A stretch of DNA of 64,000 nt from Fistularia commersonii (taxonomy: Eukaryota; Chordata; Actinopteri; Syngnathiformes; Fistulariidae), in assembly GCA_037954325.1 (NCBI GenBank), contig JBBMNZ010000001.1:26771758-26835757 (forward strand), given 5' to 3'. The position numbers were made by a program, and so were the translations under genes. A model generated the notes under the pieces. That model made no database searches and was not told where the DNA came from. It was given only the letters and a program-made list of their open reading frames with translations. This document shows, one piece after another, positions 15,001 to 27,000 of this stretch. Position 1 is the first letter of the stretch. The number at the start of each line of letters is the position of its first letter.

Positions 15001-18000
15001 CTGCTCATAGATTCTGGAAAAAAAGCATGAAGTTGTAGATGTTACTGTCATTTATTTAATTCAAAGTTTTCAAAAAAATCTTTCCTGTAACATCTTGCTG
15101 TGTTAGTATCTAACGTTTAAACAGGGACACGTGCGGCTAAAAGACAATTGTGGCTTATTTTAAAAGATAGAAGGTGCGGCCCTATATAGAGGTGTGCTTT
15201 GTGGTTCAGAATTTACAGTGACCTTTAGATTTAGTGAGACTTGACAATGTACAGTTCAAGAAAATGCCCGAAAAAGCATTTTGTAAAAGAATTTTTGCTA
15301 GATCGAGAAGTTAGAGGATTTCAGGTACTTAGGGTCAACAGTCCAGAGTAGCTGAGAGTGTGGAAAGGAGGTAAAAAACGGGCTCAAGCAGGTTGGAATG
15401 GGTGGAGAAAAGTGCCAGGAAGTGTACAAAGAGATAGAAGACGATCAGCCAGAATAAAAGGAAAGGCGTACAAGACAGTGGTGAGACCAGCGATGATGTT
15501 TGGACTAGAAACTGTTCCAATGACCAAAAGACAGCAGGCAGAACTAGAGGTTGCAGAGATGAAGATGTTGAGGTTTCCTTTGGGAGTGACCAGGATGGAG
15601 AGGATCAGGAATGAGTCCAACAGAGGGACGGCATGTTAGATGTTTTGGAGAGAAGGTCAGAGAAGCCAGACTGAGATGTTGGGTCATGTACAGAGGAGGG
15701 AGAGAGAATATATTGGTAGACGGATGCTGGAATTGGAGCTGCCAGCAGCCGTCCTCAGCCTATTTAGTACCAGGGACCAGTTTTGTGGATGAAAATGTTT
15801 CCTACCAGACACTCCCATCTGGGGGTGATGGGTGACAGTGACAGCGGAAAAAACACGCCTCATAAAAAAAGTCTCATCATTTGCTCGATTCCTCACGAAA
15901 AAGCTTCACAGCGACTTTGGTTTCTGACTAAATTTTTCAAGGGCGAGCTTGTGGTAGCCGAAGTGTAAAATGGGGCGGCAGAGTTGAGAGCAGCAGTTAG
16001 GCGAAGGGCAGAAGTCGTTTTTCAAAATAAGATCCGTCAGGTCTTATGAAAAAACTATCATTCGTACCAAGACAGATGTTCTTTGCAGACCGGTTAGCGG
16101 GGCCTGGTTCTAGTGGTGGATCTTTCCTGGTTGTTTGGAGGGTGCAGAAGGTCCTGGTCGGTGTGAGCAAATCTGTCTTGGTATTGATCCCAGTACGGTG
16201 TTGTAAGTTTCTAACAGGTTGTGCCTCCTCTGGTCAGAAAAGGTTTTTCTGTTTTGACATTACATGAATTTGTAGGCAGACACTTTTAACCAAAGAGACT
16301 GACAGTGGAGATGCCGGGTATTGAACCCAGGACCTCATACATGCTCAGTATGCGCTCTACCACAGAGCTACATACAACATGACAGAGTTGGCCTCCTCTC
16401 TGGAAGCATCTGTCAGATTACGGACATTGCTGTCCTCAAAAAGGAATGGCCCTTGTCCTTCAGGTGTAGGTGGACCCTGGAGTCCTGTCCTGAAGTGGTG
16501 GCTCTCCTGTATCTGGCCACCCATTTGTGCAGAGGTTGTTTGGTCTCTGCCACCTCTAGGCAACTGCCCATCACTCAGAGCCCCCAAGTGCCGATGGAAC
16601 CGGTCTTCTCGGTCTTGGCTTCTCAGTGGTGGAACAAACTCCCGAAAAAGGTCAGAGCAGCGAGGTCGCTGCCCATCTTTTGCCATGAGCTGAAAACATA
16701 CCTCTTCACCAAGCACTACCCTACTAATCGCACTTCGTCCCAACACCCCCTGAACTGAATGTATGTATGTGCATGGTTCTGAGATGGCTATTTGGTTAAG
16801 TGGTCACTTCTGACTTCCGACTACTGGTACTTCGGATCTCCGGTGACTAAATTGCACTTCTTGTAAGTCCCTTTTGACAAAAGCGTCTGCCAAATGATTG
16901 TAATGTCATTTAATGTCTCTCCAATGTAGACATCACAATCCTCCTCTGAGGGTAGTCGATGTGAGAGGAGGATACAGAGAACAGGATAAAAGTCCAAAGG
17001 AAAAGGAGAAGTTGCTTTATAGAAGAAGTTGTATTATAGGATGCAAATTTTAGCATTTCTGTCAGGTTTGTTTCTGTAATGGTTTTGTTCATCGCAGGGT
17101 AAAGTTCAGTCCATGCAAAGCATCGTGTCGGAGCATGAGCAATATCTGGATTCTGTGAGAGACTTCAATGATTGGCTGGTGTCTGCAAAAGAAGAACTCC
17201 AGCGATGGTCCGATCTTTCGGGTGACTCAGTCGCCATCAAAAGAAAGCTCTCCAAAGTTCAGGTAAAGGAAGCGAAATATTAACAAAAAAAAAAAAAAAC
17301 GGGGTGAAAACCAAATTGAATCCGATTTGGAGTGGGAATTTAATTTGAGGTACTGACTTGACGCCCCTTTTCAGGAGCTTCTAGAATCCAAGCATCGCGG
17401 CAGAGAGAGGCTGAACCGGGTCCAGCGATGCGGGGCGGTGGCGAGAGACCACACCGGCTCAGGAGGCTACGAGGCCATCGAGCGAGAGGAAGCGGCGCTG
17501 CTGTCGTCCTGGGAACAGTGGGAACGCTTAGCATTACAGATCCGGGCCAGTCTGGAGACCGGCCTCACTCAGATGGCCAGCTCAGAGCAGGAGTTCAGCA
17601 GCTTGTCCACGCAGCTGGAGCAGGACATACAGGACTTTGGCGGTCAGCTGCAGGAGTGGCGTCTACGTTTGGCCCAAGTGGCGGGGAAAAACGATGGCGA
17701 GGAGGCTGTTAAAGGCTGGCAGATTGCAAAGGTAGCGTCTAGCTTAGCGTCGTTGCCTTGAATAAAAGCATACTAGTCATTTGTGGGTTTTCTGTGCTGA
17801 TGGCTTTTTTTTTTTTCTTTTGCCCTTTCTAGGACATTTTGGAGGAACTCGTCAAAGCCGAGCCTGCGTCTGATAGTCTGAAGACCCAATTAAACGATCT
17901 GTGCCGATTCTCTCGAGACATGGCAACGCAGTCTGAGAGGGTGTCTGCTCTCATTAAGGAGTACAACAGGTAACGGTCACAATTATTATCTTAAATTTTT

Positions 18001-21000
18001 GATTGACCCCTTTATTTTATCCATGGAATAATGATACAGAAAAATCTATAGTGTTCAAAGCGTGTTCAAAAAAGTAGCGTCTCATAGTCCGGAAATTATG
18101 GTACCTTAATGTGTCTTTCAAAGACGACGCTTGAACCGACCGGAGCGAAGAAGATCTGGATATGTCTGACTCGTAGCTGCTGTTAATGTGTCCTACTTTT
18201 CATTTCTTATCAGTCTAAGCCTGCAAGCCTCCAGAGAGTGCCAGAGCAAAGAGAAGCTACAGGAGCAATGCTTCCGCTCGGCCTTCAGAGAGTTCCAGCA
18301 GTGGTTGGTCAATGCCAAGATCAACACGGCCAAGTGCTTCGACGTCCCCCAAAATATTAACGAGGCTGCATGTAGCCTGCAGAAGATTCAGGTTGTCCAT
18401 CAACATCGAGCAATCATGCCGGCATAATTACATAATTGTACAAATCGCTATGTGCATGTTACTGTAGCAGAAAGTAAAACTTGAAGTCTTTAAGAGTTTC
18501 ACAACAACACCTCTGCTCTCCTTGTGTCCTCAGGAGTTCCTAAGTGACCGAGACCGAGGTCAGTCAAAGCTGAACGCCGTGGTTGTCAGTGGTGAGCTGG
18601 TCTCGACCATTGTTGCCAAAGACAAAACCGATACGTTTCGGACTAAAGTGATGACGGCTCGAGAGGACTGGAAGAATATCATGTCAAACCTCCACAACAG
18701 AGAGATCGGTCTGCAAGTATGTGAAAATTCCCAAGAGTCCCTCGTGTTTCAGCACATCCCCAGAGTATCACTTGGGTACTGTCCTTGAAGTTCGAAACGT
18801 CCCCAGCGGCAGTCCCTGCTCAGGAAGTTGATCCTCACCACGTTCTATTACGCCTTCATTGAGAACGTAATGACCTTCTCCTTCACCTGCTGGTTCCAAT
18901 CCATCACCCAAAAGGACAGGCACCGCCTTGGTCTGCTCTAAAATATTTGGCCAATCCTCTCCCTCAAATATTAAAAACAACAAAAAAGATCCCCGCAGAT
19001 CAGGCCAACATCTTAAACCCGGCATTCGATTGGCTCCCCACTGGGCGCAGACTTTGTTGCCCTGCCTGCAAAACCCAGAAGAGAAGGGCAACCTTTTGTC
19101 CAATTTTTGTCCAGCCTTTGTCCACTTCTTCAATTCCCAGCAACCCTGGGTACCAAATACGGTGTTTTTCTGATTCTGAAAACCTTGCTAAGTGGCAGCA
19201 ATATGATAACAGAGAAAACATTTCCTGTATTTTTTTTGGTTCTCCAGAACCTTCTATCTCAGATGAAGGATTTTGAAGCGAGTGCGGAGCCTCTCCAGGA
19301 GTTTTTGAACGCCACAGAGCTGGCCGTGCAGGAAAGCAGCCCGAGACTGCACGATCTCACAGCTAAGAAGCTGGAGCTCCACAAGCTACAGGTAGAGATG
19401 CTGAAAATCTCCGCACATCCGTCTTGATAAGGGACAATCATTTTCACCAGCAAACAGTTTAGTAGTAAAAAAAAACACACCAACCAAAGTGAACGGAGAT
19501 CCATGGAACTGACCTTTTCCAAAAGTCTATCCTCTTACCATTGGGAGTGAGTCAAAAAAGGCAGTTAGCAAGTTGGTGTGTTCTTTTAGAGGAGCCGTAT
19601 TTAGCTTGTTTAGGAAGCAACGCCAATAACTCAACTCTTCTGCTGCCATTTCCCTGCTCTTCTCAGCTACGCCTTGTCTGGAATGCATATTACCGTATTT
19701 TCCGGACTATAAGCCACTCCGGCCAAAAAATGCATAATGAAGAAGAAAAAAAACATACTCAGTGCACTGCTCCAAAAAAAAATAAAGGGAATGCAAACAT
19801 AACACATCCTAGATCTCAATGAATGAAATATTTTAAGAATAAAAATAAGAATAAGAACAACTTTATTTATCCCAAAGGAAATTGTTGTGCCAGAGTTACA
19901 AGAAAAATATAACAATAATAAATAATAGTATAAAATTGTATAAACAGTAAAACATTTTCTACTGTTATTTATTATTGTTATATTTTTCTTGTCATATATA
20001 TTCTTATATAATGTTATATATTTTTATTAAATACTTTAAAATTTAAAAATCTGTACAAGTGGTTCACTGTTTATTAAAAAACATATTAAGATGATTTTAT
20101 TGCATATATGGACCCTGAAACTAACAAAGCTTTTAGATTATTGTCTATTAAAATAATATTGAACATTCAATAAATTAAAACTCAGTTGCAACAATTTCTT
20201 ATGGTTCTATCTGCAGCATTTCCAGGGTAATTTCTATTAAATAATTTTTCCATTGCTAAAGGAGAATTTCCTTTAAAGAAAAATCCCACATGCCTAACAT
20301 TCGTATGAAAAAAAAGTACAAAAAAAGAACATATTACAGCTCTTTTCTGCTCTTTCTGTTCTCTAGTCTAAGACAGAAACAGGAACTGATGTTTTTGCAT
20401 TAAACATGAAGAAAAATTAGTTGCATTTATTTCTTATATAAGCAACACATTCCCTTTTTCGTAATTTTTTGCCGAACCCGGAAAAGCGTCAAATTTTTTT
20501 CATATTTTTCAGCAACAGATTCCCATGCATCCCTTACTCATCGGTTGTCGTGTCAGTGGAGGAATGCGATTTCTCTTTTAGAAAACAAACACCTACAAAA
20601 TACTAACTCCCCTTTTATTTTCGTGAGGTTTAGCGAGAAATACAAGTATTGATGTAGACGTGATGCTCCAGGTCCGTCAAAAAAATACTTGTAGTATCAA
20701 TGGTGCTTGGAACTTATCGGCGGGCCAGCGCTAATAGGAATTAAATATTATCCTGCGGGCCAAAGATAATCCCAAGGCGGGCCTTGAGTTTGACATATGT
20801 GCTCTAAACAGTAACGCATGGCTGTTAGAATAGTAATAGCAATAGAATAGAGAATAACAGGCTAAATAGGTGTCTGGTATGTTGATGTACCATATTATCA
20901 GTTATTAAGCAGTGGTGGGCCATCAGGGTCTGCAAGGCCTTCTCTGCTGGCCTAAAAAATAGCATAATCACACACTGATTTTGATAATTTGTCCATGATT

Positions 21001-24000
21001 AGCTTTTTCCCTGGCTGTATTGCTTCAAAACATGTATTTTCACATGAAATCAATCACATTTCAGCCATTACTTGTTTCCAGGCAGGGTTAAAGTCAGAGC
21101 AATCTGCCTGGAGGCTTGTAGAATCAGATTCACAGGTGCTCGAGCCAAAAACAAGTGTCTATGAAACCAATCCCATTTTGAGTTGTGGCACTAAGGCCTT
21201 CTAGAAGGCTACGCTAACGTGTCAGCGTGCCACTTTTGATTGGATAGTCAGAGAGTGTACTAGCCAGAGCTAGCAGGCTGCATCTGTAGCACGCTGCATG
21301 AACACAAATATAGTTGTGTTGACGTAATAGCTAATTTGTCAACCCATGATGGTTGAAGGAGCCGTTTTCAAGATGGACTTTTCAAGAAAATGTTAAGAAA
21401 GGTTTTTATTTTTATAGCCATAAAAGGAGTGGAGTGACCAATGGAGCGCTACTGAAGGCCTAGGTGTGACATGCACGGCCCGCCACTGTTATTAAGATAA
21501 CTAGCATAAACTACATAGTATAACAAGTTAACCAAACTCTTCATCTCATTCCAAATCACTAAATCCACTGAATTCTTCATCCTGGGTGGGGTGTCACAAC
21601 TCCACCAACTCCGAGGTAGACGGCGCACCGCTTCCTCTTTTTTTGTTACATGGTTGTCCAAGGCGGTTGCGTTGCACGAAGCGGTAACACCGAGAAGGTC
21701 CCCCCTTAAAGTCATTATATTCATCGTCTTGGCAACGACCTGAGCGTGGAGACGTAACTGCAGCGTTGACAAGCCTCGTTGTTCAAGCACCCATTTGGGT
21801 ACATGTTTCTCAGGCTGTAGCCATCTAGCTTTTAGCCCGCGATTAGCTTTTTATGTTTTCTTCATTGCAGTTAAAGTATCCTCCTTTTTTTTGCCAGTCC
21901 CCCCTCTAGTTTCTCATCTCTCCTAACTTTCTTTCTGCTGCTCGATAACTGTTTTTGGCTGCATATTTCACTACTTGCAGCTTGTCATCTGCAAAGTGTG
22001 ATTTCCCTTTTGGGGGCGTTTGTGTTCACTCTTTCTCGGTTGTTTTTATAAAATGAAAATAACGAACATGTGCAGTTTTATATTTTAATATACCATAATT
22101 TCCGGACGATAAGCCGCGACTTTTTTCATGTAAACAGTGATGCGGCTAATATATGGACTTTTTTGGGTGGGGGACGCTAACGAGCTTTACCGAGCTAAAA
22201 CGTTTATCCTCGTCACATCTAACCGATGAAATGACCGGGAAATTCTGAGTCCGTTCAACTCCGACACCGAAGAAGACGACTTTGACGGTTTTCGTGCGCA
22301 GGACGAAGCCCGAGATAGCGATCGGCTAGCCGGTGCGGCTTATATTGAGGTGCGCCTAATAGTCCGGAAATTACGGTATAAGTGGCAGGACCGGGCAAAC
22401 CATGAAAAAAAAGTGCGACTTTTAGTCCGAAAAATACGGTAATACTCGCTTTCTCTTTAGATACCAAATACTTACTTCCAGCGGCTCGCATCATCGTCGT
22501 CATGACTGCATGTCCGCCAGCGCTTCGCCAAATCTACCGTAACACAGACCAAATACATGTGTCTCTATTTCTTTTGTGAAATGCTTCCATCTCTAACCCG
22601 GCCAAGTCCATCTGAAAATAACTGTCTTATATCTGTGTCAGCTGCATGCCTCTTTGATGACCTGCTTGTGCTCTTCCAGTCTGTGCTTGAGGAGTTAGTC
22701 TCTCATGAAGTTCAGCTGAACAGGCTGAAAGAGAAGGCCCAGCTGCTGTGGGACGAACACGCGGCCGGCAAGGGTTTTGTGCACCGTGTCTCGCAGCTCT
22801 CTGCTCAGTACCTTGCTTTAACCAACCTGACCAAGGTACAGTAACACCCACCAAAGTCCCTGTGCACTTGGGATTGAGTTGTGGTAGCGCTGGACAGGAA
22901 ACAAAGGCACTAGACTGGACGCGGCTCTCAATTAACGTTTACAGATGAGGAAAGTGCGACTAACACGCTGTAATTTTATGTTGATTTCCTTTCACCGATG
23001 AAAGTTACCGTCAGATGATTAACAGATCGACACCCGTCATGTTTTTAGTCGCCAAGAGTGTGATAGTGAAGACCTTCTGGTGTAGACGTCTTGACTGAAC
23101 GTGTCCCGCTCCCTGGATTTGCAGGAGAAAGCGTCACGCATTGACCGGATAGTAACTGAGCACCAGCTCTTTTCCCAAGGATTAAAAGAGCTGCAGAACT
23201 GGGTGGCTGATACCAGCCACATGCTGCAGACATACTGCGCCCCCACCGCTGACAAAAATGTCCTGGATAGCAGGATGATCAAGTTGGAGGTATTGAAAGC
23301 CCCACCGCGTAACCACCGCGATGGCCCGATTGCAAGCCTAATCATAACTGTGTTCGATGGACCAGGCTTTGCTGACTGCTCGTCAGGAGAAGGAGATCCA
23401 GCTAAAAATGCTGATTACAAGAGGCGAGTCGGTCCAGAGGAACACATCAGCAGATGGGGTGCTCATCGTCCAAAAACAAATACAGGACCTGAAGGACTCC
23501 TGGGATGCCCTTCTCTCCGCCTCCATTCAATGCAAAAGGTCGCTAGTCTTTCCAAAGGGTCAGTGTCTGAGTCAGTGCTGCAGCACCCGCTGATTTTTGT
23601 TGATCTCTTTAAAAACCAACAGTCAGCTGGAGGGTTCTCTGTCTCAGTGGACCAGTTACCAGGAAGACGTCCGTCAGTTTGTGTCATGGGTGGAGCGCGT
23701 GGAGGAGAATCTTGACCCCACTGATAAACAGTGTCCAGAGATGAGAGACAAAACCGCTAATCTGAGCAGAGCCAAGGTACTACCTCTACTTTTCTATGTA
23801 TGCTTAAATGAAAATTTGTCCCAAACCACTAGATGTTGTGTTTACGACGATGACTTAAAACGATTTAACTCTGCGTCCCTGTTTCAGTTGTTGTACGAGG
23901 AAGTGCTCAGCCACAGCGCCCTCCTGGACACCATCATGGCAAAGAGTGCCAGCATAGTTGAGAACTACGTGACTCAACTGGAGCTCCAGGATTTGCAAGA

Positions 24001-27000
24001 GCGCTACAACGCAATAAAAGACAACGCCATGGTAACAAGCAGCAGAATGGGCACATTGCACAGTGAACCTGATTTAAAATACGTCATCTCAGAGCTGGGA
24101 ATTGAATTCTCGCAGCTCTTTTAAATTTGTTTTTTGTGTCTGTGGGAAATATTTAGAATACCCTCTATGTACTACATTTGCATTGCTGCTTGTTGAATTA
24201 TTTTAAACTACTTTTGAATAACATGAGAAGTACAGTGAAGGTCACATGGAGTTGCATTGCACTTTTGTAGACCCAGTAAAAGCACATGACAGTGTGCTGA
24301 CAGGAAGTCTGGAGTGGCAGAAAGTATGTCAGACTGGTGCAGGACATGTATGCTAGCTGTAGCATACATTTCCTGCACAGTGCTGAGGTGTGCTGTAGGT
24401 GAAACAGAGAAGTTCAAGGTGGAGGTGGGGCTTCATCAGGGATCAGCTCTGAGCCCTTTCTTGTTTGCCGTAGTGATGGACATGCTCTGGAATGGAGGTA
24501 TGCTCTGGAAAGATAGGAAAGGAAAGGAAAGGAAAGGAAAGGAAAGGAAAGGAAAGGAAAGGAAAGGAATGAAGGTTAGTCGCAGCAAGACAGAATATAT
24601 GTGTGTGAATGAGAGGGACCCAGGTGGAACGGTGAGGCTACAGGGAGTGGAGATCAAGAAGCTGGAGGATTTCAGGTACTTAGGGTCAACAGTCCAGAGC
24701 AACGGAGAGTGTGGAAAAGAGTTAAAGAAACAGGTTCAAGCAGGTTGGAATGGGTGGAGAAAAGTATCAGGGGTACTATGTGATAGAGGACTATTGGCCA
24801 GAATGAAAGGAAAGGTGGACAAGACAGTGGTGAGACCAGCGATGATGTTTGGACTAGAAACTGTTCCAATGACCAAAAGACAGCAGGCAGAACTAGAGGT
24901 TGCAGAGATGAAGATGTTGAGCTTCTCTTTGGGAGGGATGAGGATGGAGAGGATAGTAATGAGTCCATCAGAGGAACAGCACATGATGGATGTTTTAAGG
25001 CGGTGGTTCTTAGCCTGGGTTCGATCGAACCCCAGGGGTTCGGTGAGTCAGTCTCAGGGGTTCAGCGGAGGTCAAGACACACATTGGTGATGACATCACT
25101 GGCTGCAGGTGATCACGCTACATAGCTCGGCCTATCCGTGTTGCAGGGATTTTGGCGCGCTCAGTTGTAGTAACTTGTGACTGTCGTGATGGTACGTCAT
25201 GTGATTTCTTTCTTAATATTTTAATCCCTTCATACTAATTATGTCGGGCAAAAAAAGAAAGCGGTCGGAAGAACACGTACAATACGGATTCACATGTATG
25301 ACGGAACGTGATGGGAATCGATGTCCTAACTGCATGATTTGGAATGACAAGATGAGCGATTCTAGTCCAGCACCGGCAAAACTAAGGGAAGGCTTCCTTC
25401 AGCTGCATGGAGATGGGAACTACAAGAACATAGCGCTTGCTGAATTCAAGGTGAAGGGAGCCAGATTCGATGAAAAGGCTACTCTGCCTGTTCTTTGTAC
25501 CCATCAACGAAACGATCCTCGATCCAATAAAGAAGGGTTCGGTGAATGCGCATGTAAAACAGGTGGGGTTCAGTACCTCCGACAAGGTTAAGAACCACTG
25601 TTTTAAGGAGAAGGACCGAGACGCCAGACTGAGATGGTTGGGTCATGGACAGAGGAGGGATAGTGAATATATTGGTAGACGGATGCTGGAATTGGAGCTG
25701 CCAGGCAAGAGGTCTGGAGGAAGACCAAAGAGAAGATTTATGGACGTAGTGAGAGAGGATATGAAGGTAGTTGGTGTGAGAGAGGAAGATACAGAGAATA
25801 AGGTGAGATGGAGAAGGTTTGTTCGCTGAAGGGAAAAGCCCAAAGGAAAAGAAGACTACTTTTGAATAACAAGCTAGATTTGTAAACGGGCAAAGAAGCG
25901 TTCATATCCCTGAAGACATTATGATTGCACAGGGAGAAGCACCTTAAACTGGCAGATCTTTGGATCCTTTATATTCATTTTTTCCCTTTATTTCTTCTTT
26001 TTCTTTAGGGGGCAGTAGGCAAAGCCGAAGAACTCCTGAAAGCCCATCAGGAGTATCAAGGAGATCTGCATGCCTTCGAGGATTGGCTGGAACAGGAGCA
26101 GGAGAGGCTCGGCTGCTACACTCAGCTGGAGGGAGACGTCGACATGCTAGAAGAGACTCTCCAAAAGCTGCAGGTCTGGATAGCAGTTCGCCGTCGTTGT
26201 TGTTTATGGTAACTGAAATCGGAGCGAGCTAAAGGGTGTTTGTAACCGCAGGAACTACAGCTGCATTGCACGGAGGGCCAGGCTTTGCTCAACACCTTGC
26301 TGGTGAGTAGAGAGCAGGTGACTCCTTGGGGGCTGCCTCAGATAGAAGACCGAGCTCTGGAGACCCTGCAGCAGGAGTGGAGGCTGTACCAGACCCGGCT
26401 GGCGGACACCAGGTCGCAACTCAACAGTGCTCTGGCCAAACTGAGGCAGATGGAACAAAAATTCCAGCGTCTGGACAGCTGGCTCAAGGCCATGGAGGCA
26501 AAGGCTCAGTTGCGTGGCCATCGCCGGTCCGATCGCGCCACCAAAGACGCTCAGCTGCAGTTGATAAAGGTCAGGCTGAGATTCGGTAGACTCAGTAGAT
26601 ACATCCATAAATATATGTTCAGCATTTTTAGTGGAGTTGGATCATTTTGACAAGGCGAAAAAGTGTGGGCACCCCTGATCTATATGAAGGTCATTAGTTG
26701 GTAACTTGTTTCCCCTTGAAACCTAACACAATAAATGTTTGTGGATCTTGCATAACTGCATGAACCCTTATGGCACAATACAACACAGTACTTTTTTGGT
26801 AAATACCTTATTCTGATGCCTTGAATGGAGTCAGCAGCATAGTTGAAGTTATATGGGAGAGAAATGACAGCTTGGATTTTAGTTCCTTCACCTTTCTCCC
26901 TCTCAGCTCACTTTTCGGAGGGAAGTCGGCGTCGTCGTTTTTATGAAGGGTCTGAAAATGCCGCTCCTCATTTCTCTATTTCGGTATAGCGATGGCAAAC

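Larger units (their letters stand above)
24207..25871 (+). mobile_element. RTE-type LINE, copy C, with 17-bp TSD
   Basis: Element 24,224-25,854 flanked by the perfect duplication actacttttgaataaca (24,207-24,223, 25,855-25,871). Contains GLHQGSALSPFLFAVVMD, then an (AAAGG)n expansion at 24,518-24,568 that replaces the region encoding the FADD catalytic site, then SRSKTEYMCVNERDPGGTVR and the C-terminal RLRWLGHGQRRDSEYIGRRM. Split by a hAT insertion. 5'-truncated and dead. Confidence 0.9.

Noticed and set aside
16306..16377. Functional tRNA-Ala gene
   Set aside because: The acceptor stem does not pair over its outer four positions and the sequence runs into a SINE tail.
21449..21790. 113-codon minus-strand frame as a small gene
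   Set aside because: No recognisable domain, overlaps the end of a hAT element, no splice or start evidence.
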